A stretch of 64,000 nucleotides of DNA from Muribaculum sp. (GCA_023666965.1 JAMPAZ010000001.1:399009-463008); one strand, 5' to 3'; positions 1-11,781 are shown, numbered from the stretch's first letter. Numbers and translations: made by a program. Notes: a model not told the origin generated them from the letters alone.

Positions 1-51
1 TGGCTTTGAGGTTGATGCTGCTTAGCCTATGAATAAATTTTTAACGAACTA

Positions 52-1248
52 TTGTCAGAAGAAATATATAATTTAATCTATGATCGTGACTTTAATAATA
101 TTGACACGGAATTACTCTCGCAGTTTATGGATAAAGGGATTTTAACTCACCCTGATGAAAAATACAACTATTATAATGATCAAAAGTGTCGCTATCTTTC
201 AGACTCATTCGATTCCAAAAAATTAACTTTGGTCATCGCGCCCAACTCAGGGTGTAATTTTGAATGCCCATATTGTTTTGAGGAGAAAAAGGGTTTCAAA
301 AAAATGGGAGAAGGATTTAATGAGAATATAGTAAAATTTATTAACTCACATACTGAAGCTAAGACAATGAATTTAGTATGGTATGGGGGAGAGCCACTTT
401 TATCGTTTAATCGCATTAGAGAAATATATTTCAGCATAAAATCAAAAACTGACATTAATATTACATCTCACTCTATTATAACCAACGGATACCTGATTAA
501 TGATGAAATTCTCGAATTTTTTAAAGAATCCCATTTAAACAAGATCCAGATTACACTTGATGGAACCGAATACACTCACAATAAAACTCGATATTTAAGA
601 CAAAGCAACAAACCCACATACAAAACAATTGTAAGCAATATTTTAAAGACTGCTAAAAATTTACCCACGTGCAATGTTTCTGTTCGAATTAATATTTCAA
701 AAAAGAATTCCGAAGACTTTATTGTATTAAGTAACTATTTTAACTCTACTGAACTTAAAAATATCTATCCGTACCCAGGATTTGTCCGAGAAGATACACC
801 GGACAAGCATTCCTTGTGTAGTATCAGTCTTGTCGGGGACTCAGCCGCATCCTACCTAATGTCTCTTAAAGACAAAAGACTTAAATACTCCACATCTCCT
901 CATACAACAGTTAAAGGATGTATGGTAAATCACATAAATTCATATATCATAGGTCCCGAGGGTGAGTTATATAAATGCTGGAATGATTTCAATAATCCGT
1001 CAAAAGTAATCGGCAGCATATTTGACAAAGAGCTTTTAAACAAGAAACTATTTCACAGTTATTTATTGGAATTATCGGCTTTCTCTGATACAAAATGTAA
1101 AGATTGTCTATTCTTTCCAATTTGTTCCGGAGGTTGCAGTTGGTATAGATACAGAAATATTCATGAAAATGGGCAGTTCAAGATTTGCTATGACTTTAAA
1201 GATTTAAAACTTTTTGAACAACATTTAATCAATACATACGTAAAATAG
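52..1248 (+). CDS. Radical SAM/SPASM peptide maturase
   Basis: Probable radical SAM enzyme that modifies a ribosomally made peptide. The radical SAM cluster motif CNFECPYC (Cys68, 72, 75) binds the SAM-cleaving 4Fe-4S cluster. A C-terminal SPASM-type region has Cys290, 309, 349, 352, 358, 362 and 379 for auxiliary clusters (YKCW and CSGGC motifs). The start is uncertain: TTG at 52 is the first usual start after an in-frame stop at 34-36, and the protein begins directly at SEEIYNLI, so the N-terminal segment that related maturases usually carry before this point seems short or lost. No precursor peptide gene is visible; one could lie left of the window. The gene is AT-rich compared with the rest of the window and is followed after 5 bp by an outer-membrane protein gene, so the two are probably co-transcribed. 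Family call is firm, substrate unknown. Confidence 0.85.
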   Translation: MSEEIYNLIYDRDFNNIDTELLSQFMDKGILTHPDEKYNYYNDQKCRYLSDSFDSKKLTLVIAPNSGCNFECPYCFEEKKGFKKMGEGFNENIVKFINSHTEAKTMNLVWYGGEPLLSFNRIREIYFSIKSKTDINITSHSIITNGYLINDEILEFFKESHLNKIQITLDGTEYTHNKTRYLRQSNKPTYKTIVSNILKTAKNLPTCNVSVRINISKKNSEDFIVLSNYFNSTELKNIYPYPGFVREDTPDKHSLCSISLVGDSAASYLMSLKDKRLKYSTSPHTTVKGCMVNHINSYIIGPEGELYKCWNDFNNPSKVIGSIFDKELLNKKLFHSYLLELSAFSDTKCKDCLFFPICSGGCSWYRYRNIHENGQFKICYDFKDLKLFEQHLINTYVK

Positions 1249-1253
1249 CCATT

Positions 1254-3578
1254 ATGTCCAAACTAATTCACATTATATATTCATGCTTGCTGCTCATTGT
1301 TCCGCAAACTACTTCTGCATTCACGATAAACGGCAAAGTAACTAACTCAGAAGGAGCACCTGTAGAATTTGCCAATATCACACTATATAACATCACTGAC
1401 ACTACATTCGTCAACGGCAGCATCACTGATGTAAACGGCATATATTCGGTTGAAACCCCAAATTTTGACTCATGCTTTTTTAAATGCTCAATCATTGGAT
1501 ACTCACCATTCATCACCACCGCATCGACTGAAAACAACGCCATAGATGTTATACTCACGCGTGATGCGTATATGCTTAAAGAGGTTACTATCAATGCTCA
1601 TGCGCCAATCAGCGAGTTGACTGCCCGGGGAGTTTTAACAAACATAAGCAACACTCAATTAAGCTCAATCGGCACTGCGGATGATATACTCGACTACATC
1701 CCACTCGTAGTCAGAGAAGGTGGCTCATTCAGCGTATTCGGACATGGGAAACCTATATTTTTCATCAATGGACGTAGAATCATTGATAAATCTGAACTTG
1801 GAAGAATACGGTCACAAGACATTTTGAATATTGAAGTAATCACCAATCCCGGAGCGAAATATCCGGCATCAACCACCTCCGTAATAATGATACGGACACG
1901 ACGTCAGGCAGGGGAAGGCCTTAGCGGATCATTTAGTTCTGACTATCTTCAGGCACATCGAGCATCGTTTATCGAACAAGCTTCTCTTAATTTCCGAAAG
2001 AAGCAACTTGATGTGTTCGTCCAGTTCGGATTCAACAAATCAACTTCGCGAGATGTAAACAATTCATACTTAAAAACAGTAACCGACCGAACATGGGAGC
2101 ATTACGCATCGGAACATATCCTTAATCTCAACAAACGCCTGTCATTCACCGGAGGGATAAACTACGTTGTCGACAACAACAGCTCAGTCGGGGTGAGATA
2201 CACATTTAAGACCATACCGCAAGCTTTTGAGACCGGGAACAGGCGGTCAGAATCATACGAGAACTCAGAACCGGTCGATGTAATAAACGCGACAATTAAT
2301 ATCGCACAAAAAAGATGTCCGGGACATTTGTTAAATGCCTATTATGTTGGTAAAATCAATAATGCCGACATTAATTTAAATGTGGATTATGTCAACAATC
2401 GCAGTGGCTCATCGCTAAATAATGTCGAACAAAGCCAAAACGATATTTCCCGCTTTGTAAATTCAGAAAGCGACATAACGAACAAACTCATCGCTACAAA
2501 ACTGATTGTAGAATTCCCACTGTTCGAAGGCCGGATTTCCGGAGGAATCGAATACAGCCATACCGATCGCAAAGACAAATACAGTAATCGGGAAAATTAT
2601 GTTAGCCCATCGAATCTGCATCTTAAAAACACCAATATCGCCCCATTCATGGAATATGCCAAAAGATTTATATTCGGCGATGTAAGCATCGGAGCACGAT
2701 TCGAGTACTTAAACTTCACATATTATGAAAACAACCGCAAAATTGATGAACAAAGCAGGAGGTACAGCCACATCTATCCATCTTTAGCTTGGTCAAAACA
2801 ATTCGGGAAGACCCAACTACAAGCTTCATATAATTTATACACATCTCATCCGTCTTATGCAGAGCTAAGCGAAAACACAGTATATGCCAACCGTTATCAA
2901 TATCAGAAAGGAAATCCCTATCTTAAATCGGGCATAAACCATAGTGTCTCCATAACAGCTATGTGGAAATTCTTAATTCTAAACACCGGATACGATGTCA
3001 GACGTAATGCCATAGTGCAGTCCGTGGAGGTAAGCGAGCAGAATCCGTCAGTATCCATCATGTCATACGCCAATGTTCCTTCTGTTAAAACCGCGTTCGC
3101 ATATTTAAGCGCTCGACCGATTTTAGGCGTATATCGGCCACAGTTTATGCTTTCGTTTTCGAAGCAATGGTTCTCGATGAAATCTATTGGGGAGAGAATC
3201 CGATTTGACAAGCCCCTTTTCTCCATACGCTTAAACAATATTTTTGTCTTAACACATGATTGGCAAATAAATGTATTAGGGACATTCCAATCTAAATATT
3301 CGCTATACTACAATAACGAACGCAGAAACTATGTCGGATGCAGTGCATCAATCTACAAATGGTTCCTAAGAAGGACCCTCCAGGTAAGAGTATCGGGCAA
3401 TGATCTATTTAATACGAAAAGGTCTGACATAGACTTTTACTTAAACTGCGCACAAGGTCATCAATACTCATACTCAGACAGCCGAAATTTCGTCATTAGC
3501 ATACGGTATAACTTTAACTATACACGAAGCAAGTATCTCGGCAAAGGAGCCGGACAATCAGAAAAAGACAGACTGTAA
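1254..3578 (+). CDS. TonB-receptor-like outer membrane beta-barrel protein
   Basis: 774-residue outer-membrane protein. A signal peptide (about 1-22, ending TTSA) is followed by a carboxypeptidase-regulatory-like beta-sandwich (about 23-105), a plug-like region (about 110-220, with VFGHGKPIFFINGR and IEVITNPGAKYPA) and a long C-terminal barrel of the OMP_b-brl_3 type. It ends in the GAGxSEKxRL tail usual for that family. These proteins resemble TonB-dependent receptors but are not SusC. It lies 5 bp after the radical SAM gene, which suggests a shared operon and perhaps a role in moving or receiving the modified peptide; that role is inference. The last codons overlap, antisense, the relic at 3576-3652. 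Confidence 0.85.
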   Translation: MSKLIHIIYSCLLLIVPQTTSAFTINGKVTNSEGAPVEFANITLYNITDTTFVNGSITDVNGIYSVETPNFDSCFFKCSIIGYSPFITTASTENNAIDVILTRDAYMLKEVTINAHAPISELTARGVLTNISNTQLSSIGTADDILDYIPLVVREGGSFSVFGHGKPIFFINGRRIIDKSELGRIRSQDILNIEVITNPGAKYPASTTSVIMIRTRRQAGEGLSGSFSSDYLQAHRASFIEQASLNFRKKQLDVFVQFGFNKSTSRDVNNSYLKTVTDRTWEHYASEHILNLNKRLSFTGGINYVVDNNSSVGVRYTFKTIPQAFETGNRRSESYENSEPVDVINATINIAQKRCPGHLLNAYYVGKINNADINLNVDYVNNRSGSSLNNVEQSQNDISRFVNSESDITNKLIATKLIVEFPLFEGRISGGIEYSHTDRKDKYSNRENYVSPSNLHLKNTNIAPFMEYAKRFIFGDVSIGARFEYLNFTYYENNRKIDEQSRRYSHIYPSLAWSKQFGKTQLQASYNLYTSHPSYAELSENTVYANRYQYQKGNPYLKSGINHSVSITAMWKFLILNTGYDVRRNAIVQSVEVSEQNPSVSIMSYANVPSVKTAFAYLSARPILGVYRPQFMLSFSKQWFSMKSIGERIRFDKPLFSIRLNNIFVLTHDWQINVLGTFQSKYSLYYNNERRNYVGCSASIYKWFLRRTLQVRVSGNDLFNTKRSDIDFYLNCAQGHQYSYSDSRNFVISIRYNFNYTRSKYLGKGAGQSEKDRL

Positions 3579-3652
3579 CGGCACACCATTGACAGGCACG
3601 CCACTCCGCACTGCATCGAATCTCGCTGTTTGACGAAAGGAAATCTGTTCAT
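3576..3652 (-). pseudogene. 5' relic of a C39-peptidase ABC exporter gene
   Basis: Reading the minus strand from an ATG at 3652 gives 25 residues, MNRFPFVKQRDSMQCGVACL then SMVCRY, which match the start of the C39 peptidase domain of peptide-bacteriocin exporters. Both hallmark residues are at the right spacing: oxyanion Gln9 and catalytic Cys15 in the Q-x2-D-x3-CG-x2-CL pattern. The similarity stops exactly where the convergent beta-barrel gene ends, and the remaining roughly 700 codons of such a transporter are absent here. This is either a decayed gene or the 5' end of a gene cut by insertion of the radical SAM/barrel module, in which case the rest would lie left of the window. C39 exporters commonly accompany radical-SAM-modified peptides, so the context fits. 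Confidence 0.5.
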
Positions 3653-3740
3653 CTTTAGGCAGGGTTGAAGCGTTGGAGGCGGTTAGTTGGCCGCGCGCCA
3701 CTGGCCGTTAAGTTCGTAGCGTAATATCTATACAAATTAT

Positions 3741-3775
3741 GGAGGGTGTTGCAGTTCAGTTCTGCATCACCCTCC
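3741..3775 (-). terminator. Hairpin ending the decarboxylase/antiporter operon
   Basis: Inverted repeat GGAGGGTG (3741-3748) with CACCCTCC (3768-3775), plus an inner GCAG/CTGC pair (3751-3754 with 3762-3765), starting 34 bp past the stop of the minus-strand antiporter gene. The following minus-strand sequence (ATAATTTG) is only moderately T-rich, so termination efficiency is uncertain. Confidence 0.6.
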
Positions 3776-3808
3776 ACGCCATTATGATTCGATTGTTAAG
3801 TAATCGGG

Positions 3809-5428
3809 TTAATAGTGCTTGTGCCGGCCATGCTTGGAAATGGCTCCGGTCTCGGCGGTCTCGACTTCATCTTCCGATGGCTCATAGCCCGGCGCCCACT
3901 TGGACACCTGTCCGGGTTCGCGACCCTCTATCTGCCAGTCAAAAGGATAGAAATGCGCATTTGGATTACGCCAAGACGGTTTACGGCGCGAATATATGAT
4001 AAGCGGTATAGCCACGAATATGGCCACGCCAATCAAAATGATGCCGATATAAACTACGGGACTACCGGTGGAAATCTGCGATGGGGGCAGGTAGCTGAGC
4101 ACGAGCGCGAGAAGCGCACCGATTATGCCGACTCCGCACACCACTATCTCTCCGAACTTTCCGCCGGGCACCCTGAATCCCCTCTGCTTGTTGGGCTGGG
4201 TACGGCGCAGGCGGATAAATGCTCCGTAAATCATAAGCACCATTATGAGGTAGATAATCGTGGCCATCTGCGACATAATCTGATAGGCTGATTCAACCGT
4301 CGGCAACACAAGAAGAATCAATGTCAACAGACTGACAAACACCCCTTCGATGACCAAAATGCTCTTGTTGACGCCGTTGGCGTTTACTTTTTGGAGCGAC
4401 ATAGGCAGATAGCCCGACTGAGCCACTGCCATCAGACCGGTGGCAGGACCCGTCACAAGGGCGCTGACCTGACCGATAACGCCGAACATTATGACGAGAG
4501 CCATTACATTGCCGAGCCATTGAAGCCCGAAGCTACCCCATAGAGAATTGTAGGCCACGAGAAGCGACTGAAGAAGATTTATGTTGTCGGCCGGAATCAC
4601 CAATCCGATGACCAACGTGCCGAGGGCATAGACCAGTACAATGACGGCAATGGCTATGAATACAGACTTCGGATACTCCTTGGCCGGATTGTTCATGTCA
4701 TTGATATGCACGGCCTGAATCTCCATTCCGCCGTAGAAGAGGAATATTGACGCTGCCAACACGATTGTGCTCAGATTAGAAAAGTCGGGGAAAAACGGCA
4801 TCGGAGTCAAGGCGACGGTCTTGCCCATGCAGACGTAGACCACGCCGAGCAAAAGCAGAATGGCTCCGGGAATAATAGTGCCGAACAATCCGCCCATGGT
4901 ACTGAGTTTATTGGCCGACTTCTGTCCGCGGAACGAGTTGAAAGTGACGAGCCAGTAGACCGCCAAGGCTATAACCAGAGTATAGACCTTATTTGACGCC
5001 AACTTTTCGTCGAAACTCTCCGGCCAGAAGATGAACGCCAACGACACGGCACCGAACATCAACACGGTCGGGAACCATATAATGATGGTCTGCCATTCAA
5101 GATACATTGCAGTCCAACCCCATCGCGGACCGAACGCCTCCGATACCCAACGGTAGAGACCGCCCGACTTGGTATATGTCGAGGCAAGCTCGGCGCACAC
5201 CAACGAATAAGGAAGGAGAAACACTACGGCGGCAAACACATAGTAGAATATCGACTGTATGCCGAATTTGGCTTCAGAGGGCAATCCACGCATACTAAGT
5301 ATCGAAGTGACTATCATAATAGCCATGGCTATCATGGTCAGCGACCCCTTGGCGGTGGAAACCATCTTTTTACGCCCCGATTTGGTCACTTCCGGCTCTT
5401 TTGGGGCAATGTTGCTGTTTTTGCTCAT
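3809..5428 (-). CDS. GadC-like amino acid/amine antiporter (APC superfamily)
   Basis: 539-residue inner-membrane transporter with about 12 hydrophobic segments and the GadC-type N-terminal region (LPSEAKFG, LVCAELASTYTKSGGLYRW). It would exchange an external amino acid for its decarboxylated product; E. coli GadC does this for glutamate/GABA in acid resistance. A charged C-terminal tail of about 55 residues, ending HGRHKHY, recalls the C-plug that closes GadC at neutral pH, and the His-rich end could sense pH (inference). It is the last gene after two decarboxylase genes. A strong intrinsic terminator (5442-5494) stands only 13 bp before its start codon, so its level is probably set separately from the enzymes. 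The substrate cannot be read from sequence; glutamate should not be assumed because the partner decarboxylases are not typical GadB. Confidence 0.85.
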   Translation of the reverse strand: MSKNSNIAPKEPEVTKSGRKKMVSTAKGSLTMIAMAIMIVTSILSMRGLPSEAKFGIQSIFYYVFAAVVFLLPYSLVCAELASTYTKSGGLYRWVSEAFGPRWGWTAMYLEWQTIIIWFPTVLMFGAVSLAFIFWPESFDEKLASNKVYTLVIALAVYWLVTFNSFRGQKSANKLSTMGGLFGTIIPGAILLLLGVVYVCMGKTVALTPMPFFPDFSNLSTIVLAASIFLFYGGMEIQAVHINDMNNPAKEYPKSVFIAIAVIVLVYALGTLVIGLVIPADNINLLQSLLVAYNSLWGSFGLQWLGNVMALVIMFGVIGQVSALVTGPATGLMAVAQSGYLPMSLQKVNANGVNKSILVIEGVFVSLLTLILLVLPTVESAYQIMSQMATIIYLIMVLMIYGAFIRLRRTQPNKQRGFRVPGGKFGEIVVCGVGIIGALLALVLSYLPPSQISTGSPVVYIGIILIGVAIFVAIPLIIYSRRKPSWRNPNAHFYPFDWQIEGREPGQVSKWAPGYEPSEDEVETAETGAISKHGRHKHY

Positions 5429-5441
5429 AAATCCAATAGTT

Positions 5442-5494
5442 TAAAAAAATCGGGACGGAAGCGCCACGCAAACTGCATGGTTTACCGTCCCGAT
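5442..5494 (-). terminator. Intrinsic terminator inside the decarboxylase operon
   Basis: Perfect 10-bp inverted repeat ATCGGGACGG (5449-5458) with CCGTCCCGAT (5485-5494), followed on the minus strand by a run of seven Ts (5448-5442). It lies between the pyruvoyl-enzyme gene (stop at 5506) and the antiporter ATG (5428). Only 13 bp separate the T-run from that ATG, leaving no room for a new promoter, so antiporter expression must come from read-through or conditional antitermination. Confidence 0.75.
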
Positions 5495-5505
5495 AAATAT
5501 ATTTT

Positions 5506-6663
5506 TTACTCGCCTACGGGATATGCCTCGGCAATTTTAGTACCGTACTTATAGTGAACGCCCGGCTGGGCAGTGATGCTGACATTGGATGCACGCTCAA
5601 ACACCATCACTATGTCGGAACCGCCAAACTGGAAATAAGATATTTCTTCACCCTTGCGGAGCGTGGTACCTTCCTCGGCAGTAACAACGATAGAGGAGAC
5701 TTGAGCCATGCCCATAGGCAGAATAGCTACTTTACCTATCTTGGACTGAATGACGATAAGTCCGCGAGTTTGCAGGAATTGATAGCCTTCCTGGTCGAGG
5801 GCGGTCAGTTTACGGCGTACGATATGATTACGTCCCTGTTCATCGCCTTCGATAGGTTCAGTAGTTATACCAAGCCAAGTGGCCCCCTGAATGACGCGGG
5901 CCTCAAGGACCTTACCGCCGACAGACGCGTGCTGACGGTGGTAGTCGGTGGTGTTCAGGAACTGGTGAATCCAAAGACCTCCCTTAAAGTCGTCCTTATA
6001 TTTACTGCCTTCAAGAAGCTCTTCGATGCTCCATTCAAGCCCCTTTATATTAACCTTTGAGTCAGCGTTAACTTCCCATTGTCCGGCATTTGTAGAGTCG
6101 GCCGGCGAGACGATGACATGGTCGTCGTTGATAGCCGCCACCGGACGATAGCCCGGCTTTGTTTCGCGGGCAAAGAATTGGTTGAATGTCTTCCATCCAC
6201 CCATCGGCATGTCGTAGTCATCCATGTTGTAGCGCGGAGAGTCGTAGTACGACTTTACCGCCTCATCGGTGAGAGATTCGGGGGTATCCATCCATTGTCC
6301 GAGGGATATGACGAATCGGCGCATCCATTCCGACAGCGGAGTGAGCGGAGGCATCTCGTTGCCCTTCAGCTTACTCGGGACAATCGGGGTCTGCAACTCC
6401 TTGACAGGACTTTGGTCGAGCAGGAAGTAAAACATCGTGACGTGCTGATAGACGACATCGCCTTCTGGATCCTCTTTCGGGACCCAATGCAGATTTGACT
6501 CACACCAGTCGAAATAATCGTCAAGAGTCTTGATCGATTCATACTCGATGGTGTTGTACGAGCGAGCCTTGTCAAGAGCCTGCTGGAATTTATCACGCCA
6601 ACCGTTCTTTTCAATCATGTCGATTAGTTCCTGAACTATCGGCGAATACTTTTTTGTAGCCAT
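5506..6663 (-). CDS. Soluble PsiD/phosphatidylserine-decarboxylase-like pyruvoyl decarboxylase
   Basis: 385-residue self-cleaving decarboxylase of the phosphatidylserine decarboxylase superfamily. C-terminal part: FNQFFAR (about 160-166), SPAD with Asp189, DYHRQH with His242/His245, and the cleavage motif FGGSD, where Gly348-Ser349 would be cut to make a pyruvoyl group on the small subunit. The Asp-His-Ser set of the family is therefore present. The first 140 residues form an extra domain like the PSD-associated N-terminal domain found in PsiD, the fungal tryptophan decarboxylase. There is no signal peptide or membrane segment. Bacterial lipid Psd enzymes lack this N-terminal domain and are shorter. 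Lying between a PLP decarboxylase and an amino-acid antiporter, it more likely acts on a free amino acid than on phosphatidylserine; that is inference. The start ATG is 33 bp after the upstream gene. Confidence 0.8.
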   Translation of the reverse strand: MATKKYSPIVQELIDMIEKNGWRDKFQQALDKARSYNTIEYESIKTLDDYFDWCESNLHWVPKEDPEGDVVYQHVTMFYFLLDQSPVKELQTPIVPSKLKGNEMPPLTPLSEWMRRFVISLGQWMDTPESLTDEAVKSYYDSPRYNMDDYDMPMGGWKTFNQFFARETKPGYRPVAAINDDHVIVSPADSTNAGQWEVNADSKVNIKGLEWSIEELLEGSKYKDDFKGGLWIHQFLNTTDYHRQHASVGGKVLEARVIQGATWLGITTEPIEGDEQGRNHIVRRKLTALDQEGYQFLQTRGLIVIQSKIGKVAILPMGMAQVSSIVVTAEEGTTLRKGEEISYFQFGGSDIVMVFERASNVSITAQPGVHYKYGTKIAEAYPVGE

Positions 6664-6696
6664 AATAAAAATATTTTAAGACTTATACCTTTCTAA

Positions 6697-8451
6697 TTAA
6701 TTGTTCATCTCTTTTTCCACTTCGTCGCGGGCAGCAAGCACACATGTGATCACGTGCTCCATGACGGCGGAATTATTGTAGACATTCATCGGATACGTCT
6801 TAAGAGCGTATACCGTACCCTCGGCATCAGCGCCGTCGGCATTCCACGAAGCAGTGCGGAATCCTGTGCTGTAAGCGATGTGCGGAGTGGGTTTGCCGTT
6901 AATCTTATGTCCGGAAAGATACCAGTGGAACATCTTTTCGCCGACAGCCTGCTGGAAGCGGTTGTTGCCGATAAGGTCGGCTCGATAATTTCGGTCGTTG
7001 AGTTCGCGGTCAAACTGCTCCCGGGCATCAGTCCCCTTAGGATATACCCTGAACAATGTTATAAATCCCGTGTTGTCGGGATCGGCCACAACCATGTCGG
7101 GAACTTTTTCTACCAAAGAATCCATATAAAGTCGCACTTCAAGGATGCCACCAAGCACTGCCTGCAGGCCTTCGATGCCGAGATATTTCAACGTAGCCCA
7201 CCCGGCCATCGAGCCGGAGGCAGTACGCGATACTTCCAAAGTATAGTACATTGGATTATATGGTGTCACTTCCTGAAGATATGCATATGAACCACGCCGC
7301 ATGATATTCTCAAATTCAGCCGCGTCCTTATATAGGAAGCAACTGCTTATGTAGGGCGAAAATCCGAACTTATGAAAATCGATGCCGACGGCGTCGGCAT
7401 AATGAATGCCTTTGATCTGTTCGTAGTTCTCTTTAATCACCCGCAGAGCCTCTGCGGAGAATCCCAACGGATTCTTGTCGAAGTCATAATAGCGGAATGT
7501 CTGCCACGACCATCCACACACGGCATCGGCATAAAGCAAAGCCTTACCGTAGCCGGCAGGATTCGGATACTTGTCAAGCAGCCGGCGCACTTCGGCAATC
7601 GGATCAAAGACGCTGGCGTCGGTGGTGCCCATGGTGCAGACAACCTCCACAACGGGAATACCCTTTCCGGTCAAATCCTTCAGCGTGGCCTCAAGAGCGG
7701 TCAAATCCATCTTGTTGTTCTCGGGATCGGTAGGGATAACGATTACATTATCCATTCCAAGTCCGGTCCAGTCAGTGGCATTCTGGCGGCAATAGTGAGC
7801 CTGTCCGGAGACAAGCACTTTACCGTCTACGCGGACACCTTTTTCACGCGAGCCGGGGAACACCCGGCTCAGGGCATACTTCAACCCGTATAGCCAGCAT
7901 CCTGAGCCTCCGTAAGTGTAGACGGCTCCGGCCTTTGTAGGTTCCCAGCCGAAAAGGTCGGCCAACATACCGCCACTTTCAAGTTCAGCCTTGTGGACAT
8001 TCCAGGCATATTCGCCCTCAATAATGTTAGGGGCAAAAATCAACGGCAACATTGAGGCGATGATGCTCGCGTTATTGGGCTGAGGCCAAACATTTGACAT
8101 CGTAAGCGGGCTTGACACGTCGGGCATACCGTTGAAAAGCTTTACGCAATCTTTCATCACAGCGTCCAATGACTCAGATTTAGCCGGTATCTTACAATTT
8201 TTCACCTCTGGGTAGGTATAGTCAAGTTTTGAACTATTGCCGAGGAATGCAGTTCCGTCCGGTTTGGGTCGAAGTTCATCGACCATCTCAACTGCCTTTT
8301 TCATTGATTCAGCAAGAGTGTCAACTCCCCCTCTGAACGGAGCAGGAAATTCACTGTTAAGCTGTTTCCTATATGCCGCCCATCTTGGGGCATTACCCAA
8401 AATTTCACCATCGCTATTCCATATAGCGCCTTTGTCCGAATAGTTTGCCAT
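6697..8451 (-). CDS. PLP-dependent group II amino acid decarboxylase
   Basis: 584-residue cytosolic decarboxylase of the glutamate/aromatic amino-acid decarboxylase family. Visible motifs: TYGGSG (about 179-184, phosphate binding), His219 in QAHYC (stacks on PLP), CTMGTTDASVFDP (about 272-284), Asp309 in YADAV (pyridine nitrogen) and DFHKFG with Lys361 as the PLP Schiff-base lysine. It is longer than E. coli GadB (about 466) and lacks its SxxHK signature, so the substrate is open: glutamate, an aromatic amino acid or another. It is the first gene of a three-gene minus-strand operon with the PsiD-like enzyme and a GadC-like antiporter. Decarboxylation consumes a proton, so the operon would raise internal pH and export an amine. 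Confidence 0.9.
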   Translation of the reverse strand: MANYSDKGAIWNSDGEILGNAPRWAAYRKQLNSEFPAPFRGGVDTLAESMKKAVEMVDELRPKPDGTAFLGNSSKLDYTYPEVKNCKIPAKSESLDAVMKDCVKLFNGMPDVSSPLTMSNVWPQPNNASIIASMLPLIFAPNIIEGEYAWNVHKAELESGGMLADLFGWEPTKAGAVYTYGGSGCWLYGLKYALSRVFPGSREKGVRVDGKVLVSGQAHYCRQNATDWTGLGMDNVIVIPTDPENNKMDLTALEATLKDLTGKGIPVVEVVCTMGTTDASVFDPIAEVRRLLDKYPNPAGYGKALLYADAVCGWSWQTFRYYDFDKNPLGFSAEALRVIKENYEQIKGIHYADAVGIDFHKFGFSPYISSCFLYKDAAEFENIMRRGSYAYLQEVTPYNPMYYTLEVSRTASGSMAGWATLKYLGIEGLQAVLGGILEVRLYMDSLVEKVPDMVVADPDNTGFITLFRVYPKGTDAREQFDRELNDRNYRADLIGNNRFQQAVGEKMFHWYLSGHKINGKPTPHIAYSTGFRTASWNADGADAEGTVYALKTYPMNVYNNSAVMEHVITCVLAARDEVEKEMNN

Positions 8452-8569
8452 GTTAATATGATTTATGTTAAGTCTATTTTATTCTCATGTTCATGTTTTC
8501 TCTGAATGCATCAGACTTAGAACAACCGTAAATTTGTAATTGTTGGTACGTTTTTATCTAAATTATTGT

Positions 8570-8605
8570 AAAAAAGAAACCGCACCGAAGTCTCCTTCGG
8601 TGCGG
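8570..8605 (-). terminator. Intrinsic terminator of the beta-galactosidase gene
   Basis: Perfect stem CCGCACCGAAG (8580-8590) / CTTCGGTGCGG (8595-8605) with a TCTC loop, followed on the minus strand by GTTTC and then six Ts. It lies 46 bp past the stop of the minus-strand GH2 gene and separates it from the decarboxylase operon. The rest of the 8452-8569 gap is AT-rich; no clear promoter was seen there beyond a weak TACGGTTG match (minus strand, 8530-8523). Confidence 0.85.
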
Positions 8606-8651
8606 CACTAGTCTCGGCCTGAACATCAAGCCGTTGTATTTGCTTCCGCTA

Positions 8652-11777
<3,126 letters not shown>

Positions 11778-11781
11778 TTAC

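Noticed and set aside
29..76. Fifteen-codon ORF (ATG at 29) overlapping the radical SAM start, as a RiPP precursor
   Set aside because: It has a single Cys, no leader-like or repeat features and overlaps the maturase frame; chance is as likely. A GFEVDAA-stop tail ending at 25 could belong to an upstream gene but is too short to call.
3683..3740. Minus-strand tail reading ILRYELNGQWRAAN-stop just upstream of the exporter relic
   Set aside because: It looks protein-like and could be the end of another decayed gene, but I cannot match it to a family and other frames are also open over this short stretch.
5506..6663. Calling the pyruvoyl enzyme psd
   Set aside because: The extra N-terminal domain, the lack of membrane association and the operon context all differ from housekeeping phosphatidylserine decarboxylase.
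6697..8451. Calling the PLP decarboxylase gadB
   Set aside because: It is about 120 residues longer than GadB and its PLP lysine context is DFHKFG, not the GadB signature; the substrate cannot be fixed by its antiporter neighbour.
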